Below the pieces are notes generated by a model that was given only the letters and a program-made list of their open reading frames with translations, did not search any database and had not been told where the DNA came from. Below are positions 8,701 to 17,334 of a DNA stretch of 64,000 bases, in pieces. Within the stretch, counting starts at the first letter, position 1, and the number at the start of each line of letters is the position of its first letter. A program made the position numbers and the translations under genes. Location: NCBI RefSeq assembly GCF_001425025.1, contig NZ_LMDE01000010.1, positions 454,212 to 518,211 on the forward strand. Reading direction: 5' to 3'. The DNA is from Nocardioides sp. Root122. GTDB lineage: Bacteria > Actinomycetota > Actinomycetes > Propionibacteriales > Nocardioidaceae.

Positions 8701-8722
8701 GACGCAAGGACGGAGGTATTCC

Positions 8723-9163
8723 GTGGCCCCACCCGAGACCGAGCACGAGGTGCACGCCACCGGTGACCTGGTGATGGCGCTGGCGCGCCGCGTGCGCCGG
8801 GCCTACGCCGACGCGCTCGCGGAGTGGCACGTCACCCCGTCGCAGTCACGGGCGCTGCGGGTGCTGTCGGCGCAGGCCGGGGGCACGCGGCCTTCCGCGC
8901 TGGCGGACGTCCTCCGCATCGCCCCGCGCTCGGCGACCGAGGTCGTCGACGCCCTCGAGGAGCGCGGCTGGGTGGGCCGCTCCGCGGACCCCACCGACCG
9001 CCGGGCCACCCTGATCACCCTCACCCCGGACGGGCTGGACCTGGTGGCGAGGATCGAGGACGTGCGGCGGGACGCCTCCGAGCAGGTCCTGGACGTGCTG
9101 AGTGCCGAGCAGCGTCGTACGCTCCACGGCATTCTTCGGATCGTCGTGGGGGAGGACCAATGA
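8723..9163 (+). CDS. MarR-family transcriptional regulator
   Basis: A 146-residue winged helix-turn-helix regulator. The recognition region PSALADVLRIAPRSATEVVDALEERGWV and the wing SADPTDRRATLITLTPDG carry the MarR DPTDRR signature. GTG 8723 is preceded by GGAGG at 8712-8716. The divergent ABC exporter and the palindromes in the shared control region suggest it represses that exporter and itself, as in many MarR-efflux pairs. The effector is unknown. The stop overlaps the ATG of coaE (ATGA), so the essential coaE gene may be partly translated from MarR-controlled mRNA. Confidence 0.92.
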   Translation: MAPPETEHEVHATGDLVMALARRVRRAYADALAEWHVTPSQSRALRVLSAQAGGTRPSALADVLRIAPRSATEVVDALEERGWVGRSADPTDRRATLITLTPDGLDLVARIEDVRRDASEQVLDVLSAEQRRTLHGILRIVVGEDQ

Positions 9164-9756
9164 GCGTGCGGGTGGGACTGACCGGCGGAATCGCCTCGGG
9201 CAAGAGCACCGTCTCGGCGATCCTCGCCGACCTCGGTGCGGTGGTCGTCGACGCCGACCTGCTCGCGCGCGAGGTGGTGGCGCGCGGCACGGCGGGGCTG
9301 GCCGCGGTCGTGGCGGAGTTCGGTGGGTCCGTGCTGACGCCCCACGGGGACCTCGACCGGCCGGCGATGGGCGCGATCGTCTTCGCGGACCCGGCCGCTC
9401 GCAAGCGACTGGAGGCGATCATCCACCCGCTCGTCCACCAGCGCGGCGCCGAGCTCGAGGCGCAGGCCCCGGCCGACGCGGTCGTCGTCCACGACATCCC
9501 GCTGCTCGCCGAGGGCGGCCGCGCGGGCTCCTTCGACGCGGTCGTCGTCGTCGACGTCCCGACGCAGGTCCAGGTCGAGCGCATGGTGCGCGACCGGGGC
9601 TGGTCGCGCCAGGACGCCGAGGCGCGGATCGCGGCCCAGGCCAGCCGTGAGGACCGGCTCGCCCTAGCCACCCACGTGATCGACAACACCGGCTCGCTCG
9701 AGGAGCTCAGGGCGCGCGTCGAGGAGGTCTACGCCGACCTCCTTGCCCTGGCCTGA
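9160..9756 (+). CDS. coaE: Dephospho-CoA kinase
   Basis: A 198-residue P-loop kinase that catalyses the last step of coenzyme A synthesis, the 3'-phosphorylation of dephospho-CoA. The Walker A motif GGIASGKST is at residues 9-17. VVVDADLLAREVV forms the substrate-binding aspartate region. HDIPLLAE and the DRxxSRQDAEARIAAQ lid region are typical of CoaE. Mycobacterial and some other actinobacterial CoaE proteins carry a C-terminal GrpB-like domain; this one ends at the single-domain length. It overlaps MarR by four bases with a GGGGGAGG ribosome site inside the MarR gene. Confidence 0.96.
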   Translation: MSVRVGLTGGIASGKSTVSAILADLGAVVVDADLLAREVVARGTAGLAAVVAEFGGSVLTPHGDLDRPAMGAIVFADPAARKRLEAIIHPLVHQRGAELEAQAPADAVVVHDIPLLAEGGRAGSFDAVVVVDVPTQVQVERMVRDRGWSRQDAEARIAAQASREDRLALATHVIDNTGSLEELRARVEEVYADLLALA

Positions 9757-9784
9757 CGTTTCCCGGTCGAGCCGTCATCGCGGG

Positions 9785-9790
9785 TAGCCT
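9785..9790 (+). promoter_or_regulatory. Leaderless-type -10 (TAGCCT) for the GH3 lipoprotein
   Basis: TAGCCT is followed by seven bases and then the GTG at 9798, the same hexamer and spacing as upstream of the aminotransferase at 5512. No ribosome site is visible. Confidence 0.5.
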
Positions 9791-9797
9791 CCCGGGC

Positions 9798-11096
9798 GTG
9801 CGTGCGCTCCGACCCCGTCTGGCCGTCCTCGCAGCAGGTGTCCTCATGGTCACCGCCTGTGCGGCGGGCTCCGGTGACGGCAGCGGCCCCGCCGGCTCGT
9901 CCAGCCCGACCGTCTCCTCGGACGAGCCGACCGCGACGGAGAGCCCCGAGGACCCGAACACCCCGACCTCCTGGGGGCCGACGATCGGCGAGGTCGAGCA
10001 GGCGCAGCAGCTGGTCAGCACCTGGTCCCCGGACCAGCTGGCCGGTGGGGTGATCGTGGGCCGCTACCACGGCACCGACCCCGAGGAGCCGGCTGCGATG
10101 GTGCGTGAGCTCCACCTCGCAGGCGTCTCGGTCACCTCCGACAACGTCACCGACCGCGACCAGGTGCTCGCCACGACCGCGGCGGTCACGGAGGCGGCGG
10201 CGCAGGACGGTCGCGACTTCCCACCGGTCATCGGCGTGGACCAGGAGGGTGGCTACGTCTCGCACCTGCGCGGCATCGCCACCGACTTCCCGCACTTCCA
10301 GTCGGCCGGCCTGGCCATCCAGGGCGACCTGCGCACGGGCCGCAAGGTCACCCGCCTCGCCGCACGCGCCACCGGCTACGAGCTGCGCGACCTCGGCTTC
10401 ACCTGGGTCTTCGCGCCCGTGGCCGACGTGACCATCGGCGCTGCCGACCCGACCATCGGCGCCCGCTCGGCCTCCGAGGACCCGAAGGTCGCGGCGCTGG
10501 CGACGGCGTACGCCGTGAAGGGCTACGACTCGGCCGGCATCGTGTCGACCGTCAAGCACTTCCCCGGTCACGGCACCGCGACGACCGACAGCCACGACGT
10601 GCTGCCCGTGGTCGACTCCACGCTCGAGGAGATCCGCGCGCACGACCTGCCGCCCTTCGAGCTGGCCATCGCCAAGCACGCGCCGGCGGTGATGATGAGC
10701 CACCTCGACCTCACCTCGATCGCGCCCGACGTTCCCGCGAGCATGGCGCCCGAGGTCTACGACCTGCTGCGCGACGACCTCGGCTTCGAGGGCGTGACCA
10801 TCACCGACTCGCTCGGCATGGGGGCCGTCGGTGGGCGTCCGACCCCGGCGCTCCAGGCGCTCCAGGCCGGTGCCGACCTGCTCCTCATGCCGGTGGACAA
10901 CGCCACCACGCACCAGATCATCGTGGACGCGGTGGAGTCCGGCGAGCTCTCGCGCGCCCGGATCGAGGAGGCCGCGGCTCGGGTGGTCGCCCTCCAGATG
11001 TGGCAGGCCCGGATCGCAGCGAAGCGGCCTGTGCCGCCCGACGTCGTCGAGCAGGCACAGGCCGCGAGCGCGGACCTGCTGTCCGCGGCGTACTAG
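9798..11096 (+). CDS. Lipoprotein glycoside hydrolase family 3 (NagZ-like beta-N-acetylhexosaminidase)
   Basis: A 432-residue exported lipoprotein. The signal peptide ends in a lipobox (VTAC) with Cys21 as the lipidated residue. A Ser/Thr/Pro/Glu-rich linker of about 40 residues follows, then a GH3 domain. The NagZ-type loop KHFPGHG starting at Lys253, with DSH a few residues on, supplies the His-Asp general acid/base. The nucleophile is probably Asp337 in TDSLGMGAV. This combination identifies the beta-N-acetylglucosaminidase branch of GH3, which acts on peptidoglycan or chitin fragments. Being lipid-anchored outside, it probably trims wall turnover products rather than acting in the cytoplasm like E. 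coli NagZ. It converges on the sigma factor gene. Confidence 0.9.
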   Translation: MRALRPRLAVLAAGVLMVTACAAGSGDGSGPAGSSSPTVSSDEPTATESPEDPNTPTSWGPTIGEVEQAQQLVSTWSPDQLAGGVIVGRYHGTDPEEPAAMVRELHLAGVSVTSDNVTDRDQVLATTAAVTEAAAQDGRDFPPVIGVDQEGGYVSHLRGIATDFPHFQSAGLAIQGDLRTGRKVTRLAARATGYELRDLGFTWVFAPVADVTIGAADPTIGARSASEDPKVAALATAYAVKGYDSAGIVSTVKHFPGHGTATTDSHDVLPVVDSTLEEIRAHDLPPFELAIAKHAPAVMMSHLDLTSIAPDVPASMAPEVYDLLRDDLGFEGVTITDSLGMGAVGGRPTPALQALQAGADLLLMPVDNATTHQIIVDAVESGELSRARIEEAAARVVALQMWQARIAAKRPVPPDVVEQAQAASADLLSAAY

Positions 11097-11102
11097 CTCG
11101 GG

Positions 11103-12071
11103 TCAGGCCGCGAGGTCGGGGTCGCCGGCCCGGCGGAGCTTCTGCAGTGCCTCTCGCTCGAGCTGGCGGACCCGCTCGGCGGAGATGCCGTGGCGGGCAC
11201 CGATGTCGGCGAGCTTGTGCTGGCGGCCGTCGGCCAGGCCGTAGCGGGCCCGGACGATGTCGGCGGAGCGCTCGTCGAGGATGCCGACGAGGTCGTCGAG
11301 CCGCTGGCGGGCCTCGGCGTCGAGGACGTTGAGGTCCGGCCCTGGAGCAGTCTCCTGCGCCATCAGGTCGCCCAGCGAGGTGTCGCCGTCCTCGTCGACC
11401 GGGGTGTCCAGCGAGACGTGCTCACGGCCCCAGCTCATCAGGTCGAGGACCCGGTCGAGGTCCATGCCCAGCTCGGTGGCGATCTCCTGCGGCTCGGGGT
11501 CGCGGCCGAGCTGGCGCTCGAGCGTGCGGCGCGCCGAACCGACCTGGTTGAGCTCCTCCACGACGTGCACGGGAAGGCGTACGACGCGGGCCTGCTGCGC
11601 GATGCCGCGGGTGATGGCCTGCCGCACCCACCAGGTGGCGTACGTCGAGAACTTGTAGCCCTTGGTGTAGTCGAACTTCTCGACCGCACGGATCAGGCCG
11701 GTGTTGCCCTCCTGGATCAGGTCGAGCATCGGCATCTGCGAGCGGCCGTACTTGCGCGCGATCGACACGACGAGGCGCAGGTTCGCCTCGATGAAGCGGT
11801 CGACGGCGAGGCGGCCCTGCTCGGCGAGCCACTCGAGCTCGGCCTCGCTGGCGCTCATCGGCGCACCGCCCTTGCGGCGGCCGACGCGACCGGTGTCGAG
11901 GAGGTGCTGGGCCAGCAGGCCCGCCTCGATGGTCTTGGACAGCTCGACCTCGGTCTCGGCGTCGAGCAGCGGGGTGCGGGCGATCTCGTCGAGGTAGAGA
12001 CCGACGCTGTCGCGTCCCTCGATCTCACGAGTCGTGGTGGTGGTGGTGCGCTTGGCCTGTGCGGTGCTCAT
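11103..12071 (-). CDS. RNA polymerase sigma factor, group 2 (SigB/HrdB-like)
   Basis: A 322-residue sigma-70 family protein. Region 1.2 begins at about residue 22 (DSVGLYLDEIARTPLL). Region 2 holds the core-binding and -10 recognition segments ([35 protein letters not shown]). Region 3 is LPVHVVEELNQV. Region 4.2 is the helix-turn-helix KLADIGARHGISAERVRQLE. It lacks the long N-terminal extension of the primary sigma factor encoded at 23386, so it is a group 2 (non-essential, primary-like) factor that probably reads similar promoters in stationary phase or stress. GCAGGAGG precedes the ATG at 12071. Regulation is not evident; see the upstream 0.7 kb. Confidence 0.92.
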   Translation of the reverse strand: MSTAQAKRTTTTTTREIEGRDSVGLYLDEIARTPLLDAETEVELSKTIEAGLLAQHLLDTGRVGRRKGGAPMSASEAELEWLAEQGRLAVDRFIEANLRLVVSIARKYGRSQMPMLDLIQEGNTGLIRAVEKFDYTKGYKFSTYATWWVRQAITRGIAQQARVVRLPVHVVEELNQVGSARRTLERQLGRDPEPQEIATELGMDLDRVLDLMSWGREHVSLDTPVDEDGDTSLGDLMAQETAPGPDLNVLDAEARQRLDDLVGILDERSADIVRARYGLADGRQHKLADIGARHGISAERVRQLEREALQKLRRAGDPDLAA

Positions 12072-12755
12072 CTTCGTCCTCCTGCTCTCGTGCGATCACC
12101 CCGTGTCGCACACCTGTTCCAACACCTGTGTTCGATGCGAGATTCCCGATCGGATGGCGGTGCCTTCATCTGCACTGACGAGCCAGTGCCTGCGGGAGTT
12201 GCACGAATCACGAACTCTCAGGGACTTCTCAGGGGGTTCCCCGGAGGGACGGTGCTCATGCGGGGACGCACGCGGCGCCCCTCCACAACCTGGGCGAGGA
12301 TCTGTGGACGAGACGGGTCCGCCTGTGGAGCGCGGACGAAGTTCTGTGGGCAACCCTGTGGGACCCGGAGTTTGTTCGGCCAAGCCCTTGCGGGCCGGGT
12401 CCGCGGAGGCATAGAACTCTCCCTACCGAGACCGCCTCCGGGCGGGGTCGGGGATCGGATCGGACAAGCAGCACCACACGGCGACTTGCTCGCCGCGCAG
12501 GCCTGGTGACGGGGACTGTGGGAGCTGGGCGGCCGGTTCGGTGGACCGGACGTCACCTTCCCGGTCGATCCGAGGGGCTCCTGATGCTCATACCATCGGG
12601 AGCCCCTCACCCTATTTCCCCCAGCGGGCGGCATCCATGCTGCCGTCCGCGCCTCCCCGGGGCAACGACGTCCGGGTGAACGCTGGGCCGACTGACGACG
12701 TCGACCACCGGGCCGGGGCGAGGTGGACGGCTCGCCCCGCAGGAGCGCCGAGCCC
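12072..12755. other. 684-base intergenic region between sigma factor and dinB
   Basis: No supported protein gene or tRNA was found. Frames that run through it have no family resemblance and change frame with their neighbours. It should contain the sigma factor promoter. AACACCTGTGTT (12121-12132) is a 5-2-5 palindrome about 50 bases upstream of the sigma start. A strong hairpin at 12572-12608 is listed separately. The length is unusual for this compact window, which leaves room for a small RNA or long leader. Confidence 0.5.
12572..12608 (-). terminator. Long hairpin downstream of dinB
   Basis: GAGGGGCTCC (12572-12581) pairs perfectly with 12599-12608. The stem continues through a wobble and GATG/CATC to a seven-base loop. 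On the minus strand it lies 148 bases past the dinB stop and could be its terminator. On the plus strand it is followed by CCTATTTCCC and could end an unrecognised transcript. Confidence 0.55.
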
Positions 12756-14057
12756 TCAGTCCTCCGCCGGCGGCTCGGGTCGGTGCAGCGCCGGGTCGTC
12801 GACCTTGAAGCTGCGCACCGGTCCGGGCGGAGTCTCGGCGGTCTCGAAGCGCACGGTGACCACGCCGGACCCGGACCCCCACACCCACCCGGCGCCCAGC
12901 TCGTCGTGCACGACGTCGGCGCCCGGGGGCCAGGTGCGGCGCGGGGGCTCCGGCAGCGCGACCTCGACCTCCTCCTCGGCAGGGGCCTCACCGAAGAGGT
13001 CCTCCTGCACCCAGTCGGCCAGACCGGAGACACCGACACCCAGCAGCCGGACGCCACCGGTGGTGTCGAGGTCACCCAGCAAGGAGCGGGCCACCCGGGC
13101 GATGGTGCCGCCGTCGTCGGTGGGGCTGGACAGGGTCGTGGAGCGGCTCAGCGTGGTGAAGTCGTACATCCGCACCTTGATGGTCACGGTCCGGCCGGAG
13201 TAGCCGCTCTTGCGCAGCCGTGCGCCGACGTCGCGTGCCTGGCGCGTGAGCAGTCCCTCCATCAACCGGCGGTCGGTGAGGTCGGAGTCGTAGGTGCCCT
13301 CCACGCTGATCGACTTGGTCTCCCGCTCCGCGACGACCCTCCGGTCGTCGCGCGCGCGGGCGAGCTGCCACAACCCGTGGCCCTGGGCATTGCCCAGCAG
13401 CCGGACCAGCTCGTCCTCGCTCATCCGCTCCAGGTCGGCGATGGTGTGGATCCCGGCGCGGCGCAGCCGTTCCGCCGTGGCGGGGCCGACGCCCGGGATG
13501 ACCGCGACGTTCATCGGGCGCAGCAGCTCGAGCTCGGTGCCGGGCGGGACCACGGTCATCCCGTCGGGCTTGTCGAGCTCGCTGGCGACCTTGGCGAGGA
13601 ACTTCGACGACGCGATGCCGACGGTCGCCGTGAGGCCTCCGGTCACGTCGTGGATCCGCGCGCGCAGCTGCTCGCCGACCTCCGTGACCGTGTCCACCTC
13701 GAGGTCGGGGAGCCCGGCAGCGGCAAGGTCGACGAAGGCCTCGTCGAGCGACAGCGGCTCGACGAGGGGCGAGAGCTCGCGCAGCACGGACATGACCCGC
13801 GCGCTGGTCTCGCGGTAGGCGTGGAACCGACCGCCCAGGAACGCGGCGTGCGGACAGCGGGCCCGTGCCTCGCGGGTCGACATCGCGGACCCGACGCCGT
13901 ACCTGCGTGCCTCGTACGACGCCGTGGCGACCACGCCGCGACCGCCGGTCCCCCCGACGATCACCGGCTTGCCGCGCAGTGACGGCTTGTCGCGCTGCTC
14001 CACGGCGGCGAAGAACGCGTCCAGGTCCACGTGCAGGATCGATGCGGTGCTGCGCAT
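12756..14057 (-). CDS. dinB: DNA polymerase IV (Y-family translesion polymerase)
   Basis: A 433-residue Y-family polymerase for error-prone bypass of damaged template. The palm begins HVDLDAFFAAVEQRD with the first metal-binding Asp. The catalytic SLDEAFVD follows, then the thumb helix-hairpin-helix (VIPGVGPATAERLRRAG) and a little-finger domain. The length is longer than E. coli DinB (351), because about 70 acidic, Pro-rich residues follow the little finger. There is no obvious QL(S/D)LF clamp-binding pentapeptide; EDLF in VQEDLFGE is the nearest match. The start is ATG 14057, because MRSTASILHVDLDAFFA fits the family and the long upstream extension overlaps the DUF4192 gene. No clear LexA box was found in the 145-base divergent gap. 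Confidence 0.94.
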   Translation of the reverse strand: MRSTASILHVDLDAFFAAVEQRDKPSLRGKPVIVGGTGGRGVVATASYEARRYGVGSAMSTREARARCPHAAFLGGRFHAYRETSARVMSVLRELSPLVEPLSLDEAFVDLAAAGLPDLEVDTVTEVGEQLRARIHDVTGGLTATVGIASSKFLAKVASELDKPDGMTVVPPGTELELLRPMNVAVIPGVGPATAERLRRAGIHTIADLERMSEDELVRLLGNAQGHGLWQLARARDDRRVVAERETKSISVEGTYDSDLTDRRLMEGLLTRQARDVGARLRKSGYSGRTVTIKVRMYDFTTLSRSTTLSSPTDDGGTIARVARSLLGDLDTTGGVRLLGVGVSGLADWVQEDLFGEAPAEEEVEVALPEPPRRTWPPGADVVHDELGAGWVWGSGSGVVTVRFETAETPPGPVRSFKVDDPALHRPEPPAED

Positions 14058-14202
14058 CAGCCGCGGCCCCGGGGGGCGGGCACCGTCGCGAAGGCCGTCA
14101 CCCGGACAGTCTCTCAGCCCGGTCCCGGCCCACGAAACGTCCACAGGCACCCCGCCCCGCCCGTCGTCCACAGGTCGTCGCCCTCGCGGAGGTCGGGAGT
14201 CG

Positions 14203-15246
14203 GTGACCGCGGGCAGCGTCATGGCCATGACCTCGACCCACCACACCCCAAGCCCCGATCCCGAGCCCGATCCCGAGCCCGCCCCCGACCCGCCGCCGCA
14301 CCAGACCACGACGCTGACCGCGCGCACCCCCGGCGACATCGCTGCCTTCGTGCCCGTCGCCCTCGGCTTCGTGCCGGAGCGTTCGGTGGTGCTCGCCAGC
14401 ATCGGCCCGGGGGGTGGGATGCACGCTCGCGTCGACCTGCCGCACGACCCCGACGACGTCGACGACGTGGTCGAGGCGCTGGTCCGGCCCGCCCGCCGCC
14501 ACGGTGTCCGCGAGGTCGTCGTGGTGGTCTACGACGACGACACGACGGTGGCCGACGAGGCAGCGTGGGCGCTCCACGAGGAGCTGACCGCCGTCGGGAT
14601 CGGGGTCCGCGAGGTGCTCCGGGTGCACGACGACCACTGGTACGCCGTCCTCCCGGGCGCGCCGCTCCCGGCCTACCAGGGCGTGCCCTTCACCCTCGCC
14701 GAGCACCCGTTCACCGCCCAGGCCGTCTTCGACGGCCGCGTCACCCACCCGAGCCGGGAAGCGCTGCGGGCGACCATCGCGCCGGACCGGTCCGGCGGTC
14801 TGGCCACCGACGACCTGGTCGCGGCGTCTCCGCTGCCGCGGGGGGCGCTTGCCGCGCTGGCACGCCGGCACGTCGAGCGCGGCACGACCTTCACCCCCAG
14901 CGAGCTGGCTGCGGTCGCCGTCACGGTGACGTCGGGGGAGCGTCGTGACGAGGCGTGGGTCTGGCTCGGCCGACCACAGGCGCGGGCCGCCGTCGACCTG
15001 TGGTCCGACGCGGTGCGTCGGCTCCCGCTGTCCCACGTGGCCGGGCCGGCGGCCGTGCTGGCCTTCGCGGCGTGGCTGGTGGGCGACGGCGCCCTCGCGT
15101 GGTGTGCCGTCGACCGGTGCCGGGAGGCCCGCCCCGCACACTCGCTGGCCTCCCTCGTCGCACAGCTCCTGGAGACGGCAACCTCGCCCGACTCGTGGGA
15201 GGCGCTGCGGCCCGAGCCCGGTTCGACGGCCGACCCCGCCGCCTGA
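14203..15246 (+). CDS. DUF4192 family protein
   Basis: A protein of about 347 residues with the DUF4192 fold, a conserved actinobacterial family of unknown role. The family opening LTARTPGDIAAFVPVALGF is clear, as are FVPERSVVLASI and the long alpha/beta segment that follows. The N-terminus is a Pro-Asp-Glu repeat encoded by a short 12-base tandem repeat (about 14256-14290). GTG 14203 is preferred because GGAGG lies ten bases upstream; ATG 14221 is an alternative with no visible ribosome site. It is divergent from dinB. The second half is helical and Ala-rich. Confidence 0.85.
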   Translation: MTAGSVMAMTSTHHTPSPDPEPDPEPAPDPPPHQTTTLTARTPGDIAAFVPVALGFVPERSVVLASIGPGGGMHARVDLPHDPDDVDDVVEALVRPARRHGVREVVVVVYDDDTTVADEAAWALHEELTAVGIGVREVLRVHDDHWYAVLPGAPLPAYQGVPFTLAEHPFTAQAVFDGRVTHPSREALRATIAPDRSGGLATDDLVAASPLPRGALAALARRHVERGTTFTPSELAAVAVTVTSGERRDEAWVWLGRPQARAAVDLWSDAVRRLPLSHVAGPAAVLAFAAWLVGDGALAWCAVDRCREARPAHSLASLVAQLLETATSPDSWEALRPEPGSTADPAA

Positions 15247-15287
15247 GACCCCCCGCGCGGGCGGTATCCGCCAGGCGGCGGCGTGGC

Positions 15288-15293
15288 TAGGGT
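15288..15293 (+). promoter_or_regulatory. Leaderless-type -10 (TAGGGT) for the GCS2-family gene
   Basis: TAGGGT is followed by six bases and the ATG at 15300. There is no Shine-Dalgarno sequence in the interval. Confidence 0.5.
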
Positions 15294-15299
15294 GCCGTC

Positions 15300-16763
15300 A
15301 TGGGAGAAGAGGTCGACCAGCAGGAGTTCAGCCGGGCTGACCGGACGCGGCACCGCGAGAAGGTCCGCCGCAACCTCGACGTGTTCGCCCGGATGCTCCG
15401 GGAGGCCCGGTTCGAGACCCACGACCCGATGACGGGCCTCGAGATGGAGCTCAACCTCATCGACGACGCGGGCGACCCGGCGCTGAAGAACGCCGAGGTG
15501 CTGGCGGCGCTGGCCGACCCGGACTTCCAGACCGAGCTCGGGCAGTTCAACATCGAGATCAACGTGGCGCCGGCCAGGCTCCGCGAGGGCGGCCTGTCCA
15601 CCTTCGAGGCGAGCCTGCGCCGTTCGCTCAACACCGCCGAGGAGAAGTCCGCGGAGCTCGGTGCCCACCAGGTGATGATCGGCATCCTCCCGACGCTGGC
15701 CGAGGGGCACATGAGCCTCTCCAGCCTGAGCGCGAACCCGCGCTACAAGCTGCTGTCCGAGCAGATCCTGGCCGCCCGCGGCGAGGACATCACGATCAGC
15801 ATCTCGGGCCGCGAGCGGCTGACCACGACCGCGGACTCGATCGTCCCCGAGGCCGCGTGCACGAGCACGCAGTTCCACGTCCAGACCTCGCCCGACCAGT
15901 TCGCCGCCTACTGGAACGCCGCCCAGGCGATCGCCGGGATCCAGGTCGCGGTGTCGGCCAACTCGCCGTACCTCCTCGGCAAGGAGCTGTGGCGCGAGAC
16001 CCGCATCCCGCTGTTCGAGCAGGCGACCGACACCCGCAGCGAGGAGCTCAAGGCGCAGGGCGTGCGTCCGCGGGTGTGGTTCGGCGAGCGCTGGATCACC
16101 TCCGTCTTCGACCTCTTCGAGGAGAACGTCCGCTACTTCCCGGCGCTGCTCCCCATCACCGACGAGGAGGACCCGCTCCAGGTGCTGGAGGACGGCGGCA
16201 CGCCGAGCCTCCACGAGCTCAAGCTGCACAACGGCACCATCTACCGCTGGAACCGGCCGGTCTACGACATCGCCGACGGGGTGCCCCACCTGCGCGTGGA
16301 GAACCGACTCCTCGCCGCGGGGCCGACCGTTGCCGACACCATCGCCAACGCCGCCCTGTGGTTCGGCCTGGTCCGCCACCTCGCCGAGAGCGAGCGGCCG
16401 CTGTGGTCGCAGATGTCGTTCTCCGCGGCCGAGGAGAACTTCCACGTGGCGGCGCAGCTGGGGGTGGATGCCCAGGTCTACTGGCCCGGCATCGGCCAGG
16501 TGCGGGCCACCGAGCTGGTCCTGCGGCGGCTGCTGCCGATGGCGCGCGCCGGCCTCGACTCCTGGGGCGTGCCGGGCGAGGAGAGCGACCGCTACCTCGG
16601 CATCATCGAGCAGCGGTGCCTGAAGGAGACGAGCGGAGCTGGTTGGTTCGTGGACCGCGTCCACGAGCGCGGTGGAGCAGACCGCTACGACGCCCTGCGC
16701 GCGACGCTCCTCGACTACCGCGAGCGCATGCACAGCAACGCGCCCGTCCACGAGTGGGACTGA
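15300..16763 (+). CDS. Glutamate-cysteine ligase (GCS2) family protein
   Basis: A 487-residue protein resembling the carboxylate-amine ligase fold of the GCS2 superfamily. Conserved-looking acidic and amide segments include GLEMELNLID, QFNIEINVAP, STQFHVQTSP, VSANSPYL, HNGTIYRWNRPVYD and LRVENRLLAAGPT. Those segments form the ATP/Mg and substrate site in the family. The product is likely a gamma-glutamyl or similar amide. Actinobacteria make mycothiol rather than glutathione, so the cysteine substrate is not assured; the group is often annotated only as a conserved ligase. It has a leaderless-type -10 and no partner gene on the same strand nearby. Confidence 0.8.
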   Translation: MGEEVDQQEFSRADRTRHREKVRRNLDVFARMLREARFETHDPMTGLEMELNLIDDAGDPALKNAEVLAALADPDFQTELGQFNIEINVAPARLREGGLSTFEASLRRSLNTAEEKSAELGAHQVMIGILPTLAEGHMSLSSLSANPRYKLLSEQILAARGEDITISISGRERLTTTADSIVPEAACTSTQFHVQTSPDQFAAYWNAAQAIAGIQVAVSANSPYLLGKELWRETRIPLFEQATDTRSEELKAQGVRPRVWFGERWITSVFDLFEENVRYFPALLPITDEEDPLQVLEDGGTPSLHELKLHNGTIYRWNRPVYDIADGVPHLRVENRLLAAGPTVADTIANAALWFGLVRHLAESERPLWSQMSFSAAEENFHVAAQLGVDAQVYWPGIGQVRATELVLRRLLPMARAGLDSWGVPGEESDRYLGIIEQRCLKETSGAGWFVDRVHERGGADRYDALRATLLDYRERMHSNAPVHEWD

Positions 16764-16786
16764 CCGCGGCGCTGCTCGCGACGTCC

Positions 16787-17209
16787 TCAGCCTCCTGAAC
16801 GTCGGCGCAGCCGCCGCCACTCGCGGCGCACGCCCGACACGGGGTCGAACCAGCCCCTGCGGGTGACGACCACCAGCCCGACCGGCAGGCCGAGCGCGGA
16901 CGCGGCCCACTGTGCCGGACCGAGCCACCGCAGGTCGTCGTCGTGCGGGCTGAGCTCGCCCGGGCGGGTCAGCCAGAGGTGGGGTCGGCTGCCCGGCGCG
17001 CCACGGAGGAGCGTCAGCACGACGTCGGCGCGCAGCCCGGCGTCCGGAAGGGGCGGCGCCTCCACGTGCCGCAGGCTGCACCCGGGTGCGCCCGCGTGCA
17101 CGACGGTGGGGAAGCCGGACCGGCGGCGCGGCTCGGCCTGGACGAGCTCGAGCACGGCGGCGCGCAGGACCCGGTGGGTGTCGCGGTCGATCGGCGCCTG
17201 GAGGCTCAC
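16787..17209 (-). CDS. Hypothetical protein (140 aa)
   Basis: A protein of about 140 residues without a recognised family. It has an alpha/beta pattern with a central hydrophobic stretch (LGPAQWAASALGLPVGLVVVTRRGWFDP) and a basic C-terminus (RREWRRLRRRSGG). GTG 17209 is chosen because CAGGCT lies five bases upstream, as in other starts here. GTG 17254 would add 15 residues. It sits between the GCS2-type ligase (convergent) and the universal stress protein (divergent). Codon use is that of the neighbours, so it is probably a real gene. Confidence 0.6.
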   Translation of the reverse strand: MSLQAPIDRDTHRVLRAAVLELVQAEPRRRSGFPTVVHAGAPGCSLRHVEAPPLPDAGLRADVVLTLLRGAPGSRPHLWLTRPGELSPHDDDLRWLGPAQWAASALGLPVGLVVVTRRGWFDPVSGVRREWRRLRRRSGG

Positions 17210-17334
17210 CCGCCCAGCCTGTCGCAGCCGCCCCGCGCCGACGCGCGTGTCCACAGGCTGCCCAAGCCCGGCCGTTTCCGTTACGGTGCCAGCAGGCTCA
17301 CCGCACGGAGGCTGTGGCCGCGAGAGGAGACCCC

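Noticed and set aside
12121..12132. AACACCTGTGTT palindrome with CGAAC nearby upstream of the group 2 sigma factor, resembling a LexA (SOS) box
   Set aside because: The actinobacterial SOS box needs CGAAC and GTTCG with four bases between. The second half here reads GTGTT and the spacing is off, so LexA control is not supported.
12034..12509. Open frames in the gap upstream of the sigma factor (both strands)
   Set aside because: The products look random (many Arg, Ser, Gly), with no start signal. GC-rich DNA gives long frames by chance.
14256..14290. 12-base tandem repeat in the DUF4192 gene as a mobile or regulatory repeat
   Set aside because: It is within the coding frame and only encodes a Pro-Asp-Pro-Glu linker. 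Low-complexity linkers of this kind are ordinary.
14673..17081. 802-codon antisense frame across the DUF4192 and GCS2 genes
   Set aside because: A shadow of two real genes. The frame continues through two stops of the real strand and resembles no protein.
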